DNA from: Verrucosispora sp. NA02020
Lineage (GTDB): Bacteria; Actinomycetota; Actinomycetes; Mycobacteriales; Micromonosporaceae
Assembly (NCBI RefSeq): GCF_013364215.1
Contig: NZ_CP054923.1
Span: forward strand, 6,696,001 to 6,760,000
Length of the DNA stretch: 64,000 nt
Reading direction: 5' to 3'
Below the pieces are notes generated by a model. That model saw only the letters and a list, made by a program, of their open reading frames with translations. It was not told the DNA's origin and did no database searches. This document shows positions 45,116 to 52,526 of the stretch, one piece after another. Made by a program: the position numbers and the translations under genes. Within the stretch, counting starts at the first letter, position 1, and each line of letters opens with the position of its first letter.

Positions 45116-46155
45116 GCGTGGCACCCGGTTGGTACGTCGACCCCGCCGATCCCGAGACCCGCAGGTACTGGGACGGCGAGGGTTGGATCGGCGCGCCCAT
45201 CCCGGTGGACGTCACCCCACCCGAAGGCCCACCCCCGCCGGAACCCGAGCCCACGCCCGAACCCGAGCCGGCGACCCCGGCCGCCGGGACCGCCTCGCCG
45301 ACCGGCGCACCCGCCGAGCCGGGCCCGCACACCACCTGGCCCGGCCAGCCCACCGGCACACCCGGCTGGCCCGGCCAGCCCGGCGGCACGCCCGGACCAC
45401 AGCCGGGCCCACCTGGCGGCACACCCGATCAGCACGGCGGCCACCCCGGACAGCAATCGGGCTGGCCGCCCGGCTCGGGACCGCCTCCCGGCTGGCCGTA
45501 CCCGACCTGGCCGGGCACACCACCACCGCCCCGGCCGCACGGGTTGCCGCTGGCCTCGTTCGGTGCCCGGTTCGGTGCCCGGCTGATCGACTTCGGCATC
45601 GTCTTCCTGCTCAACGTGTTCGTGAACGGCTTCTTCGTCTATCGGCTGGCGCAGGAGTACGCCACTCCGCTGAACGAGTTCTGGCGGCGGGTCGAGGCGC
45701 AGGACCGCACCACCGACCCGCTGCCCCCGGCGGGCGACCAGGCCGGCTCGCTGGTGGTGGTGATCCTGCTGCTGGCCACCGCGCTCTGGTTGGCGTACGA
45801 GGTCCCGGCGATGGCGGCCAGCGGGCAGACCTTCGGCAAGCGGCTGCTCCGGGTCAAGGCGGTGCCGATGGAGGCGGACGCACCGCTGGGCTTCGGTCGG
45901 GCTCTGCGTCGCTGGAACACGCTCGGCCTGCCCACGCTGCTCTGGTACTGCTGCGGCCTCGGCCTGTTGCTCCAGTTGATCGACGCGCTCTCGCCGCTCT
46001 TCGACCATCCGCTACGGCAGGCCCTGCACGACAAGCGGGCACAGACCGTGGTGGTCCAGCTTTCCCGCACCCCCGACGACCGCACCCCCGACCACCGCAG
46101 CCCCGACCACCGCAGCCCCGACGACCGTGCCGACACATCGGGAGACACCCCATGA
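45112..46155 (+). CDS. DUF2510-RDD family membrane protein
   Basis: The 347-residue protein begins with a DUF2510 domain (APGWYVDPADPETRRYWDGE then W), continues in a Pro/Gly-rich linker of about 110 residues with PGWPGQPGGTPG repeats, and ends in an RDD domain (ASFGARFGARLIDFGIVFLL, SGQTFGKRLLRVKAV). A hydrophilic tail repeats DHRSPDHRSPDDR. The GTG at 45112 is chosen because it overlaps the mini-ORF stop. Its ATGA end overlaps the aminotransferase start. Being a second RDD gene in tandem suggests the two may form a heteromer. Confidence 0.82.
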   Translation: MSVAPGWYVDPADPETRRYWDGEGWIGAPIPVDVTPPEGPPPPEPEPTPEPEPATPAAGTASPTGAPAEPGPHTTWPGQPTGTPGWPGQPGGTPGPQPGPPGGTPDQHGGHPGQQSGWPPGSGPPPGWPYPTWPGTPPPPRPHGLPLASFGARFGARLIDFGIVFLLNVFVNGFFVYRLAQEYATPLNEFWRRVEAQDRTTDPLPPAGDQAGSLVVVILLLATALWLAYEVPAMAASGQTFGKRLLRVKAVPMEADAPLGFGRALRRWNTLGLPTLLWYCCGLGLLLQLIDALSPLFDHPLRQALHDKRAQTVVVQLSRTPDDRTPDHRSPDHRSPDDRADTSGDTP

Positions 46156-47252
46156 CCGACACCGGACGACAGCCGGCACCCCGGTTGACCCGCGCCGACC
46201 TGGACGCACTGCCCAACTACGTACCCGGACGCAGCCCGGCCGACCTGGCCCGGGAGCTGGGTCTGCCCGAGGCCATCAAGCTGGCCAGCAACGAGGTGCC
46301 GTACGGCCCGCTCCCCGGGGTCGTGGAGGCGGTCGCCGAGGCGGTCGCCGGTGTGCACCGCTACCCGGACATGGGCGTCGTCGCGCTGCGTCAGGCGTTG
46401 GCCGACCGGTACGACGTGGCCCCGGACCGGATCGCGACCGGCTGCGGCTCGGTGGCGCTGGCCGAGCACCTGGTCCGGACCACCTGTCTGCCCGGTGACG
46501 AGCTGGTCTACTCGTGGCGTTCCTTCGAGGCGTACCCGATCATCGCGGCGACCAGCGGCGCGACCAGCGTGCAGGTGCCCAACGCGGCCGGGCACGGGCA
46601 CGACCTGTCCGCGATGGCCACGGCGGTGACCGACCGGACGCGGATGATCCTGGTCTGCAACCCGAACAACCCGACCGGCACCGCGGTACGCCGGGCCGAG
46701 CTGGACCGCTTCCTGGACGCCGTCCCGGACGACGTGCTGGTGGTCATCGACGAGGCGTACCGGGAGTTCGTCACGGATCCGGAGGTGCCGGACGGGCTGA
46801 CCTACGCCGACCGGCCGAACGTGGCGGTGCTGCGCACCCTCTCCAAGGCGTGGGGCCTGGCGGGTCTGCGGATCGGTTTCCTCGTCGCGCAGCCGCAGGT
46901 GGCGGCGGCGGTCCGCAAGGTCGTCACGCCGTTCTCCACCAGCATGGCGGCGCAGGCGGGCGCGCTGGCCGCGTTGGCCCAGGCCGACGAGGTGCAGCGA
47001 CGGTGTGCGCTGGTGGTGGCCGAGCGGGACCGGGTCACCGAGGCGCTGCGCAAGCTCGTCCCGGACGTGCCCACCAGTCAGGCGAACTTCGTCTGGCTGC
47101 CGTTGGGCGACCGGTCGGTGGCGTTCGGCAAGGCGTGCGAGTCGCGGGGCGTGATCGTCCGGCCGTTCGCGGGTGACGGGGTGCGGGTGACCGTCGGTAC
47201 GCCGGAGGAGAACGACGCGTTCCTGGCCGCCGCCGAGTCCGCCCTGGTCTGA
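46152..47252 (+). CDS. HisC-like aminotransferase, probably aromatic amino acid transaminase
   Basis: This 366-residue fold-type I PLP enzyme belongs to the HisC/Pat group. Landmarks are KLASNEVPYGPLP, CNPNNPTGT, the Asp of VVIDEAYREFV and the Schiff-base Lys of RTLSKAWGLAGLRIGF, with the C-terminal Arg in GDGVRVTVGTPEEND. No other histidine genes are nearby; it is four cistrons downstream of hppD, so it more likely converts tyrosine or phenylalanine to the 2-oxoacid. The ATG overlaps the RDD gene stop (ATGA). Histidinol-phosphate activity cannot be excluded from sequence alone. Confidence 0.85.
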   Translation: MTDTGRQPAPRLTRADLDALPNYVPGRSPADLARELGLPEAIKLASNEVPYGPLPGVVEAVAEAVAGVHRYPDMGVVALRQALADRYDVAPDRIATGCGSVALAEHLVRTTCLPGDELVYSWRSFEAYPIIAATSGATSVQVPNAAGHGHDLSAMATAVTDRTRMILVCNPNNPTGTAVRRAELDRFLDAVPDDVLVVIDEAYREFVTDPEVPDGLTYADRPNVAVLRTLSKAWGLAGLRIGFLVAQPQVAAAVRKVVTPFSTSMAAQAGALAALAQADEVQRRCALVVAERDRVTEALRKLVPDVPTSQANFVWLPLGDRSVAFGKACESRGVIVRPFAGDGVRVTVGTPEENDAFLAAAESALV

Positions 47253-47265
47253 GCCACGAGCGGTG

Positions 47266-47302
47266 CCGGGCCGATCCGCCATCCCCCAGCGGACCGGCCC
47301 GG
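47266..47302. terminator. Bidirectional hairpin terminator
   Basis: Fourteen-bp arms CCGGGCCGATCCGC / GCGGACCGGCCCGG with one mismatch and a 9-nt loop lie between the aminotransferase and the convergent beta-propeller gene. Confidence 0.65.
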
Positions 47303-47366
47303 AAGCCCACCGAGAGCATACGTAACTTTTGTCCGATTTGCCCGAGACTCGCTGTCGCCCCGCCGG

Positions 47367-48617
47367 TCAGGTAGCCGCCAGCACCAGCGGCTCCGAGGTG
47401 AGGAAGTAGCGCTGGTCGTCGGCGTCCGGAACCGGCGGCTGCCGGAGCCGCTCCAGCGCCAGGTAGCCGCCGCTCGCGTACGCCGCCCCGGGCGCCCAGC
47501 CCACCCCGTCGGCCCCCACGTTCAGCACGAAGCGGGACCGCTCGACCCCGGTGGCCGGGTCCACGGTGATCAGGTCGTTCGTCTCGGTGAGCAGGTGCAC
47601 GCGGCCGGGCTGGACGGCCACGATCCGGACCGCCCCGAGGTCGGCACGCCGCCAGACCTCGTCGCCGTCGCGGGCGGAGCGTCCGGTGACCACGCCGTCC
47701 GCAGCCCGGACGACCCACTCCCCGTGCAGTTCGGCGTCGGTCGGGTCGAGTGCGGGTGCGGCCACCGGGCCGTCGGCGGCCAGCAGCCAACCTCGCCCCC
47801 CGTCGTCACCCGGGCCGGTGACGCGCAGGCCACCACAGCGCACGCCCTCGGTGACGCAGCCGACCGGCGTGACGCTCCACTCGGCAGCGGCGCCCGGCGG
47901 CTCCCAGCGGTCCACCGGCGTACCCGTGCGCACGTCGAGGAACTCGACCACCGCCGGCCCCCCGCACCGGTCCACCACAGCGAACCGACCGGTCGTGGTG
48001 GTGCCCACGTCGCTGCGGCAGTCGTCGTCCACCTCCGTGGACCAGAGGAGCCGGCCGTCGTCGAGCGCGAAGGCGGCGAGGCGCTCCGGCCCGGAGACCA
48101 CGAGCGTCGACGCGCCGCCGGCTCCGGTATGGAAGAGACCGGCCGGGCTCCAGACCGCCCCGGCACCGGTGCGGCGCGCGGTCCACCCCTCGGCGGGCAC
48201 CGGGCCGTCGACCTGCCAGGCCACCCGTCCGGTACGCGCGTCCAGCGCCACCAGCTTCCCGTCCGACCAGTGGCTGACCACCGTGGTCCCGTCCGCCACG
48301 ACCCCGCTCACCTCGGCCGGCCACCGCCGGTACGACCAGTACGGCGTACCCCGGTGGCGGGCGTCCACCGGCCCGTCGGAGTACACCTGGCGCTGTGCGG
48401 CGTACACCCGGAGGCGGCCGTCGACGATCAGCGGCGCCACCGGCAGCCGGCCGACCACCCCGGCCTCCCGGTCGGCGGCGGCCGGATACTCGCCCCGCGC
48501 GGTCGTGCTGACCTCGGCCGGAGCGAGCACGCGGTACGCGGTGACCGCGGTGACCGCGACCATGACAGCCACGGACACCACCGCCACGATCCGTCGCCGG
48601 CCCGTCGTCAACCCCAT
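47367..48617 (-). CDS. Membrane-anchored PQQ-like beta-propeller protein
   Basis: The 416-residue protein has an N-terminal membrane anchor (VAVVSVAVMVAVTAVTAYRV) and several propeller blades marked by VALDARTGRVAWQVDG, FALDDGRLLWSTEVDD, GRSARDGDEVWRRADL and ITVDPATGVERSRF. Several paired Cys residues in the extracellular part fit disulfides. GGAGG lies 6 nt before the ATG. It is similar in design to the protein at 38343 but is not a close copy. The biochemical role is unknown; it is not obviously linked to the tyrosine genes. Confidence 0.75.
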   Translation of the reverse strand: MGLTTGRRRIVAVVSVAVMVAVTAVTAYRVLAPAEVSTTARGEYPAAADREAGVVGRLPVAPLIVDGRLRVYAAQRQVYSDGPVDARHRGTPYWSYRRWPAEVSGVVADGTTVVSHWSDGKLVALDARTGRVAWQVDGPVPAEGWTARRTGAGAVWSPAGLFHTGAGGASTLVVSGPERLAAFALDDGRLLWSTEVDDDCRSDVGTTTTGRFAVVDRCGGPAVVEFLDVRTGTPVDRWEPPGAAAEWSVTPVGCVTEGVRCGGLRVTGPGDDGGRGWLLAADGPVAAPALDPTDAELHGEWVVRAADGVVTGRSARDGDEVWRRADLGAVRIVAVQPGRVHLLTETNDLITVDPATGVERSRFVLNVGADGVGWAPGAAYASGGYLALERLRQPPVPDADDQRYFLTSEPLVLAAT

Positions 48618-48721
48618 CCCGCACCTCCGACCGGCACCCTATCCAGCCGGGCTGAGTGCGCGGGGGTACGGCCCCGAGGGCGGGCGTCACGCTCCGGTCG
48701 GGGCCGACGCGGCACGGGAAG

Positions 48722-48764
48722 CGGCCGTGTCCCACGAGAGCGGTGCACTCGCGGGACACGGCCG
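48722..48764. terminator. Hairpin terminator after the DUF397 gene
   Basis: Twelve-bp arms CGGCCGTGTCCC / GGGACACGGCCG with a 19-nt loop that itself contains CGAG/CTCG pairing, 6 bp past the DUF397 stop. Confidence 0.65.
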
Positions 48765-48770
48765 ACGGCG

Positions 48771-48980
48771 TCAGCGGGTGAAGTGCCCGGCCCGGATCGC
48801 GCCGACGAACGACGTCCAGTCCGGCGGGCTGACCACCAGGACCGGCCCGGCCTGGTCCTTGGAGTCGCGTATGCCCACCACACCGTGGACACGGGCCAGG
48901 TTGTCGGCCACCTCCACACAGAGACCCTGGTCGTTCGAGCGGCTGCTGGTACGCCAGACCGCGCCCACGAGTTCGTGCAT
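48771..48980 (-). CDS. DUF397 domain protein
   Basis: This 69-residue protein is a single DUF397 domain (WRTSSRSNDQGLCVEVADN, then VGIRDSKDQAGPVLVVSPP and DWTSFVGAIRAG). Such genes in actinomycetes normally follow an XRE-type regulator with which they form an antitoxin-like or signalling pair (BldB-like). No such regulator is in this window next to it. The ATG at 48980 has GAGGAG 6 nt upstream; the ATG at 48986 abuts the purine run. Confidence 0.85.
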   Translation of the reverse strand: MHELVGAVWRTSSRSNDQGLCVEVADNLARVHGVVGIRDSKDQAGPVLVVSPPDWTSFVGAIRAGHFTR

Positions 48981-49149
48981 CGTCATCTCCTCGGTTTGTG
49001 ACGTGTCGCCACCGGGCCGGGCCGACCGGAACGGGGGGCACCGGCCGGCCCGGCGCGTCGTGGCGACGCGATTCCGAGGGCATCAACGAAGAGAGTGACG
49101 GTCCTTGATCGCACATCGAGTGCGATCAAGGAATTGTGTCGGGTTGGGG

Positions 49150-50346
49150 TCAGTTCGCGGGCGTGACCGTGCCGGTGACCTCACCCAGCTCGACGGTGCT
49201 GCCGTCCGGTCCGGGAGCGGTCGCGGTGACGGTCACCGTGTCCCCGTCGGCGAGGAAGGTGCGCTCCGCCCCGTCGACCACGACCGGCTCGGTGCCGCCC
49301 CAGGTGAGTTCCAGGAACGAACCGACCTGGTCCCGGCGCGGGCCGGAGACGGTGCCGGAGGCGTACAGGTCGCCGGTGCGCAGCGAGGCGCCGTTGACGG
49401 TCAGGTGCGCCAACTGCTGGGCCGGCGTCCAGTACATGCCGGCGAACGGCGGCTCGCTGACCGCCTCGCCGTTCCAGCGCACCGTGAGCCGCAGGTCCAG
49501 CCCCAGGCGGGACTCCTCACGCAGGTAGTCGACCACCGGCGGGTCCTGCTCCGGGGCGGGCACGAAGGCGTGTCGCAGCGCGTCCAACGGAGTGATCCAC
49601 GCGGCCACCGAGGTGGCGAACGACTTGCCGAGGAAGGGCCCGAGCGGTTGGTACTCCCACGCCTGGATGTCCCGGGCCGACCAGTCGTTGACCAGCACCA
49701 CCCCGAAGACGTGGTCGGCGAAGTCGGCGGCGGCCACCCGCCGGCCGAGTGGACTCGGTACGCCCACCACGAACCCGACCTCGGCCTCGATGTCCAGGCG
49801 CGCGGACGGTCCGTAGACCGGCCCCTGCGGACCGGGCCGCTGGCCGTGCGGGCGGATCACCGGGGTGCCGGAGACCACCACCGTGCCGGCCCGGCCGTGG
49901 TAGCCGATCGGCAGGTGCTTCCAGTTCGGCAGCAGCGGCGGCTGGCCCGGCCGGAAGATCAGTCCGACGTTCGAGGCGTGGTGCTCCGAGGAGTAGAAGT
50001 CGACGTAGTCGGCCACCTCGAAGGGCAGTTCCATCGTCACCTCGGCCAGCGGCACCAGCAACGGTTCCACCGCCGCGCGGTGGGCCTCGTCGGTGAGCAG
50101 CTCGGTGATCCGCTGCCGGGCGGCGGTCCACTGCGGGCGACCCAGCGCCAGGAACGCGTTGAGCGTGGACTGCCGCAACGCGCCACCGGCCAGCACCAGG
50201 CCGGCCTCCTCCGCGCCCGCCAGGTCCAGCACGAGGTCCCCGACGCGTACGCCGATCCGGGGCTCGCCGGAATCCACCCGGAACACCCCGTACGGCAGGT
50301 GGTGCGTCCCGTACCCGGAGCCCTCGGCACCCGTCACCCAGCTCAC
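49150..50346 (-). CDS. fahA: Fumarylacetoacetase
   Basis: The 398-residue hydrolase splits fumarylacetoacetate into fumarate and acetoacetate, the last step of tyrosine breakdown. It has the N-terminal FAH domain and the catalytic domain with VDFYSSEHHASNVG (Asp and catalytic His), IEAEVGFVVG and VLVNDWSARDIQAWEYQPLG then GPFLGKSF. GTG at 50346 was chosen because GGAGGG lies about 6 nt upstream and because it overlaps the stop of a mini-ORF as GTGA. It is joined through that mini-ORF to the unknown gene upstream. Confidence 0.94.
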   Translation of the reverse strand: MSWVTGAEGSGYGTHHLPYGVFRVDSGEPRIGVRVGDLVLDLAGAEEAGLVLAGGALRQSTLNAFLALGRPQWTAARQRITELLTDEAHRAAVEPLLVPLAEVTMELPFEVADYVDFYSSEHHASNVGLIFRPGQPPLLPNWKHLPIGYHGRAGTVVVSGTPVIRPHGQRPGPQGPVYGPSARLDIEAEVGFVVGVPSPLGRRVAAADFADHVFGVVLVNDWSARDIQAWEYQPLGPFLGKSFATSVAAWITPLDALRHAFVPAPEQDPPVVDYLREESRLGLDLRLTVRWNGEAVSEPPFAGMYWTPAQQLAHLTVNGASLRTGDLYASGTVSGPRRDQVGSFLELTWGGTEPVVVDGAERTFLADGDTVTVTATAPGPDGSTVELGEVTGTVTPAN

Positions 50347-50381
50347 GCCGACCCTCCGTTCCACCGTGCCCACTCGCTCAT
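50343..50381 (-). CDS. Bridging mini-ORF between the unknown gene and fahA
   Basis: A 12-codon ORF (MSEWARWNGGSA) starts with ATGA overlapping the stop of the gene at 50378 and ends in GTGA overlapping the fahA start. It contains the GGAGGG ribosome site of fahA. It probably serves translational coupling. Confidence 0.35.
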   Translation of the reverse strand: MSEWARWNGGSA

Positions 50382-51238
50382 GCCTCGAATCCTCCGTTCA
50401 CCAGCCCGAGCCGGATCAGGTCGGTCAGTGGTTCACTGATGCTGCACGAGCCGAAGCCCACCCAGAGCGGACGCGCCGAGTCGTGGCGTCCCTCGGTGCC
50501 CTGGACCAGCGGTCGCTCGTCGCGCACGGTGAGCAGATCGGCGACGGTCTCCACCGTGGCCCCGTCGGCGGCGGCCAGCGTGGCGGCCAGCACGTTGCCG
50601 AAGCCGTGGTGGGTGAAACCGGTCTCCGGATCCACCTGCCGCACGGCGTGGTGCAGACCGGCGGTCAGCTTGAACGGCAGCCGCCGGTCCCGGCAGGCGC
50701 AGATCACCGCGGCCAGTTCGGCGGGGGTGGGGAACAGCTCGGCGGCGAGCCCGCCGGTGCGGAACTTCGCGGCGACCGGCAGCCCACCGGCCCGCGCCTC
50801 GGCCAGCGCGTCCAGCGCCCCCATCAGCCCGAAGGTCAGCGGGATCTCCGCATAGACGGGTACGCCGTCCAGCCGTTCGGTCAGCGTCACCAGCTCGGCC
50901 AGGCCGGGCTGCGGGTCCTCGCCACGCCGCGCGACGGGCGCCTCGATCTGCCGGGCGGTCACGCCGAGCGGAGGCAGGCAGGAGAGCGCGAGGGGCAGGC
51001 GGTCGAGACCGGTGTCGCCGATCAGCCCGATGGCGAGCCCGGGATCGACGAGTCCGTCCAGTTCACCTGCGGCCACGGTCGAGGCCGGCAGCAGCAGCGG
51101 GCCGACGAGGTCGGCGTACCAGGCGGCGCGGTGCTGCCGGTGGGCGGCGAGGGCGTCGGGCAGCGACGCGCTGCCCGGCGGGAAGACGGCGGCGTCGTCG
51201 ACCAGTCCGGTGACGAGCGCGGGCAGCTGCGTTGACAC
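50378..51238 (-). CDS. Uncharacterised protein of the homogentisate cluster, barrel-like
   Basis: The 286-residue protein is not assigned to a named enzyme family. Alternating hydrophobic strands and helices (LVGPLLLPAS, LAIGLIGDTG, LPLALSCLPPL, VPVYAEIPLT, LPVAAKFRTGG, LPFKLTAGLHHAVR, LWVGFGSCSI) suggest a TIM barrel. KFRTGG and KLTAGLHHAVR carry Lys, Arg and His that could be catalytic. It lies divergent from hmgA and directly upstream of fahA, so a role in handling maleylacetoacetate is a reasonable inference, given that no GST-type isomerase gene is present. GTG at 51238 follows TACATT by 8 nt. Confidence 0.6.
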   Translation of the reverse strand: MSTQLPALVTGLVDDAAVFPPGSASLPDALAAHRQHRAAWYADLVGPLLLPASTVAAGELDGLVDPGLAIGLIGDTGLDRLPLALSCLPPLGVTARQIEAPVARRGEDPQPGLAELVTLTERLDGVPVYAEIPLTFGLMGALDALAEARAGGLPVAAKFRTGGLAAELFPTPAELAAVICACRDRRLPFKLTAGLHHAVRQVDPETGFTHHGFGNVLAATLAAADGATVETVADLLTVRDERPLVQGTEGRHDSARPLWVGFGSCSISEPLTDLIRLGLVNGGFEA

Positions 51239-51278
51239 GAGACAAGAATGTACGGGACGCTCTAAGAAGCGGACAACA

Positions 51279-51297
51279 GCGTCCGATTATCGGACGC
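51279..51297. promoter_or_regulatory. Perfect 19-bp palindrome between hmgA and the divergent gene
   Basis: GCGTCCGATTATCGGACGC has 9-bp arms around a single T, in the 78-bp divergent promoter region. A related half site, GGACGCT, lies at about 51255. It is a likely operator controlling both sides of the homogentisate genes. Confidence 0.6.
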
Positions 51298-51316
51298 GCT
51301 GGTGACGGGAGGCGAG

Positions 51317-52483
51317 ATGCCGTACTACCGCAGCGTCGGTGAGGTGCCACGGAAACGTCACACCCAGTTCCGGCAACCCGACGGCAGCCTCTACACCGAG
51401 GAGCTGATGGGCCAGGAGGGCTTCTCCTCCGACTCGTCCCTGCTCTACCACCGGTACGCGCCGACCGCGATCGTCGCCGCCGAGGAGTTCACCCCACCGG
51501 CGGTGACCCGTACGCCCAACCTGCCGCTCAAGCCCCGGCACCTGCGGACCCACAAGCTCGACGGCACCGGCGCCGACCCGGTCCTCGGCCGGCGCTACCT
51601 GCTCGCCAACGACGACGTCCGGATCGCGTACGTGCTGGCCGACCGGCCCTCCCCGCTGTTCCGCGACGCCACCGGCGACCACTGCCTCTACGTCGAGTCC
51701 GGGGCACTACGGGTCGAGTCGACCTTCGGGGTGCTGGACGTGACCGCCGGCGACTACGTGATCATCCCGACCTCGACGGTGCACCGGCTGGTACCGACCG
51801 GTGACACGCCGACCCGGCTGCTCGCCGTCGAGGCGTCCGGCCACATCGGCCCGCCCAAGCGCTACCTCTCCGTACGCGGCCAGTTCCTGGAGCACTCGCC
51901 GTACTGCGAGCGCGACGTCCGGGGACCGGACACGCCGCTGCTGGTCGACGGCACCGACGTGGACGTGCTGGTCCGTCACCGTCGCGGGTGGACCCGACAC
52001 GTCTTCGCGAACCACCCGTTCGACGTGGTCGGCTGGGACGGGCACATGTATCCGTGGGCGTTCTCCATCCACGACTTCGAGCCGATCACCGGCCGGGTCC
52101 ACCAGCCGCCACCGGTGCACCAGACGTTCCAGGGGCCGAACTTCGTGATCTGCTCGTTCGTCCCGCGCAAGGTCGACTACCACCCGGGCGCCATCCCGGT
52201 GCCGTACCACCACCACAACGTCGACTCCGACGAGATGCTCTTCTACACCGGCGGCAACTACGAGGCCCGGCGCGGCTCCGGCATCGAGCAGGGGTCCATC
52301 TCGCTGCACCCGTCCGGCTTCACGCACGGCCCGCAGCCCGGCGCCGCGGAGCGCTCGATCGGCGTGGACTTCTTCGACGAGCTGGCGGTCATGGTCGACA
52401 CGTTCCGGCCACTCGACCTGTGCGACGCGGCGAGCGAGTGCGAGGACGACGCGTACGCCTGGACCTGGGCCCGCCGCCCCTGA
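51317..52483 (+). CDS. hmgA: Homogentisate 1,2-dioxygenase
   Basis: The 388-residue iron enzyme opens the ring of homogentisate to maleylacetoacetate. The central cupin-like region is complete, with PYHHHNVDSDEMLFYTGGN supplying His and Glu ligands and SLHPSGFTHGPQPG the last His. The N-terminal MPYYRSVGEVPRKRHTQFR is typical of actinobacterial members, which are shorter than the human enzyme. ATG at 51317 follows GGGAGG by 4 nt; an in-frame GTG at 51302 lacks a site. It converges with the TPR protein gene. Confidence 0.95.
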   Translation: MPYYRSVGEVPRKRHTQFRQPDGSLYTEELMGQEGFSSDSSLLYHRYAPTAIVAAEEFTPPAVTRTPNLPLKPRHLRTHKLDGTGADPVLGRRYLLANDDVRIAYVLADRPSPLFRDATGDHCLYVESGALRVESTFGVLDVTAGDYVIIPTSTVHRLVPTGDTPTRLLAVEASGHIGPPKRYLSVRGQFLEHSPYCERDVRGPDTPLLVDGTDVDVLVRHRRGWTRHVFANHPFDVVGWDGHMYPWAFSIHDFEPITGRVHQPPPVHQTFQGPNFVICSFVPRKVDYHPGAIPVPYHHHNVDSDEMLFYTGGNYEARRGSGIEQGSISLHPSGFTHGPQPGAAERSIGVDFFDELAVMVDTFRPLDLCDAASECEDDAYAWTWARRP

Positions 52484-52496
52484 CCCGGCCCCGACC

Positions 52497-52526
52497 CACC
52501 CGGCCGGTCAGGCGACCGGTCGGGTG
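52497..52526. terminator. Hairpin between convergent hmgA and TPR genes
   Basis: Thirteen-bp arms CACCCGGCCGGTC / GACCGGTCGGGTG with one mismatch and a 4-nt loop, overlapping the last codons of the TPR gene. Confidence 0.55.

Noticed and set aside
46152..47252. Calling this gene a histidine biosynthesis gene (hisC)
   Set aside because: The family fits, but there are no other his genes and the context is tyrosine breakdown, so an aromatic aminotransferase is preferred without a firm symbol.
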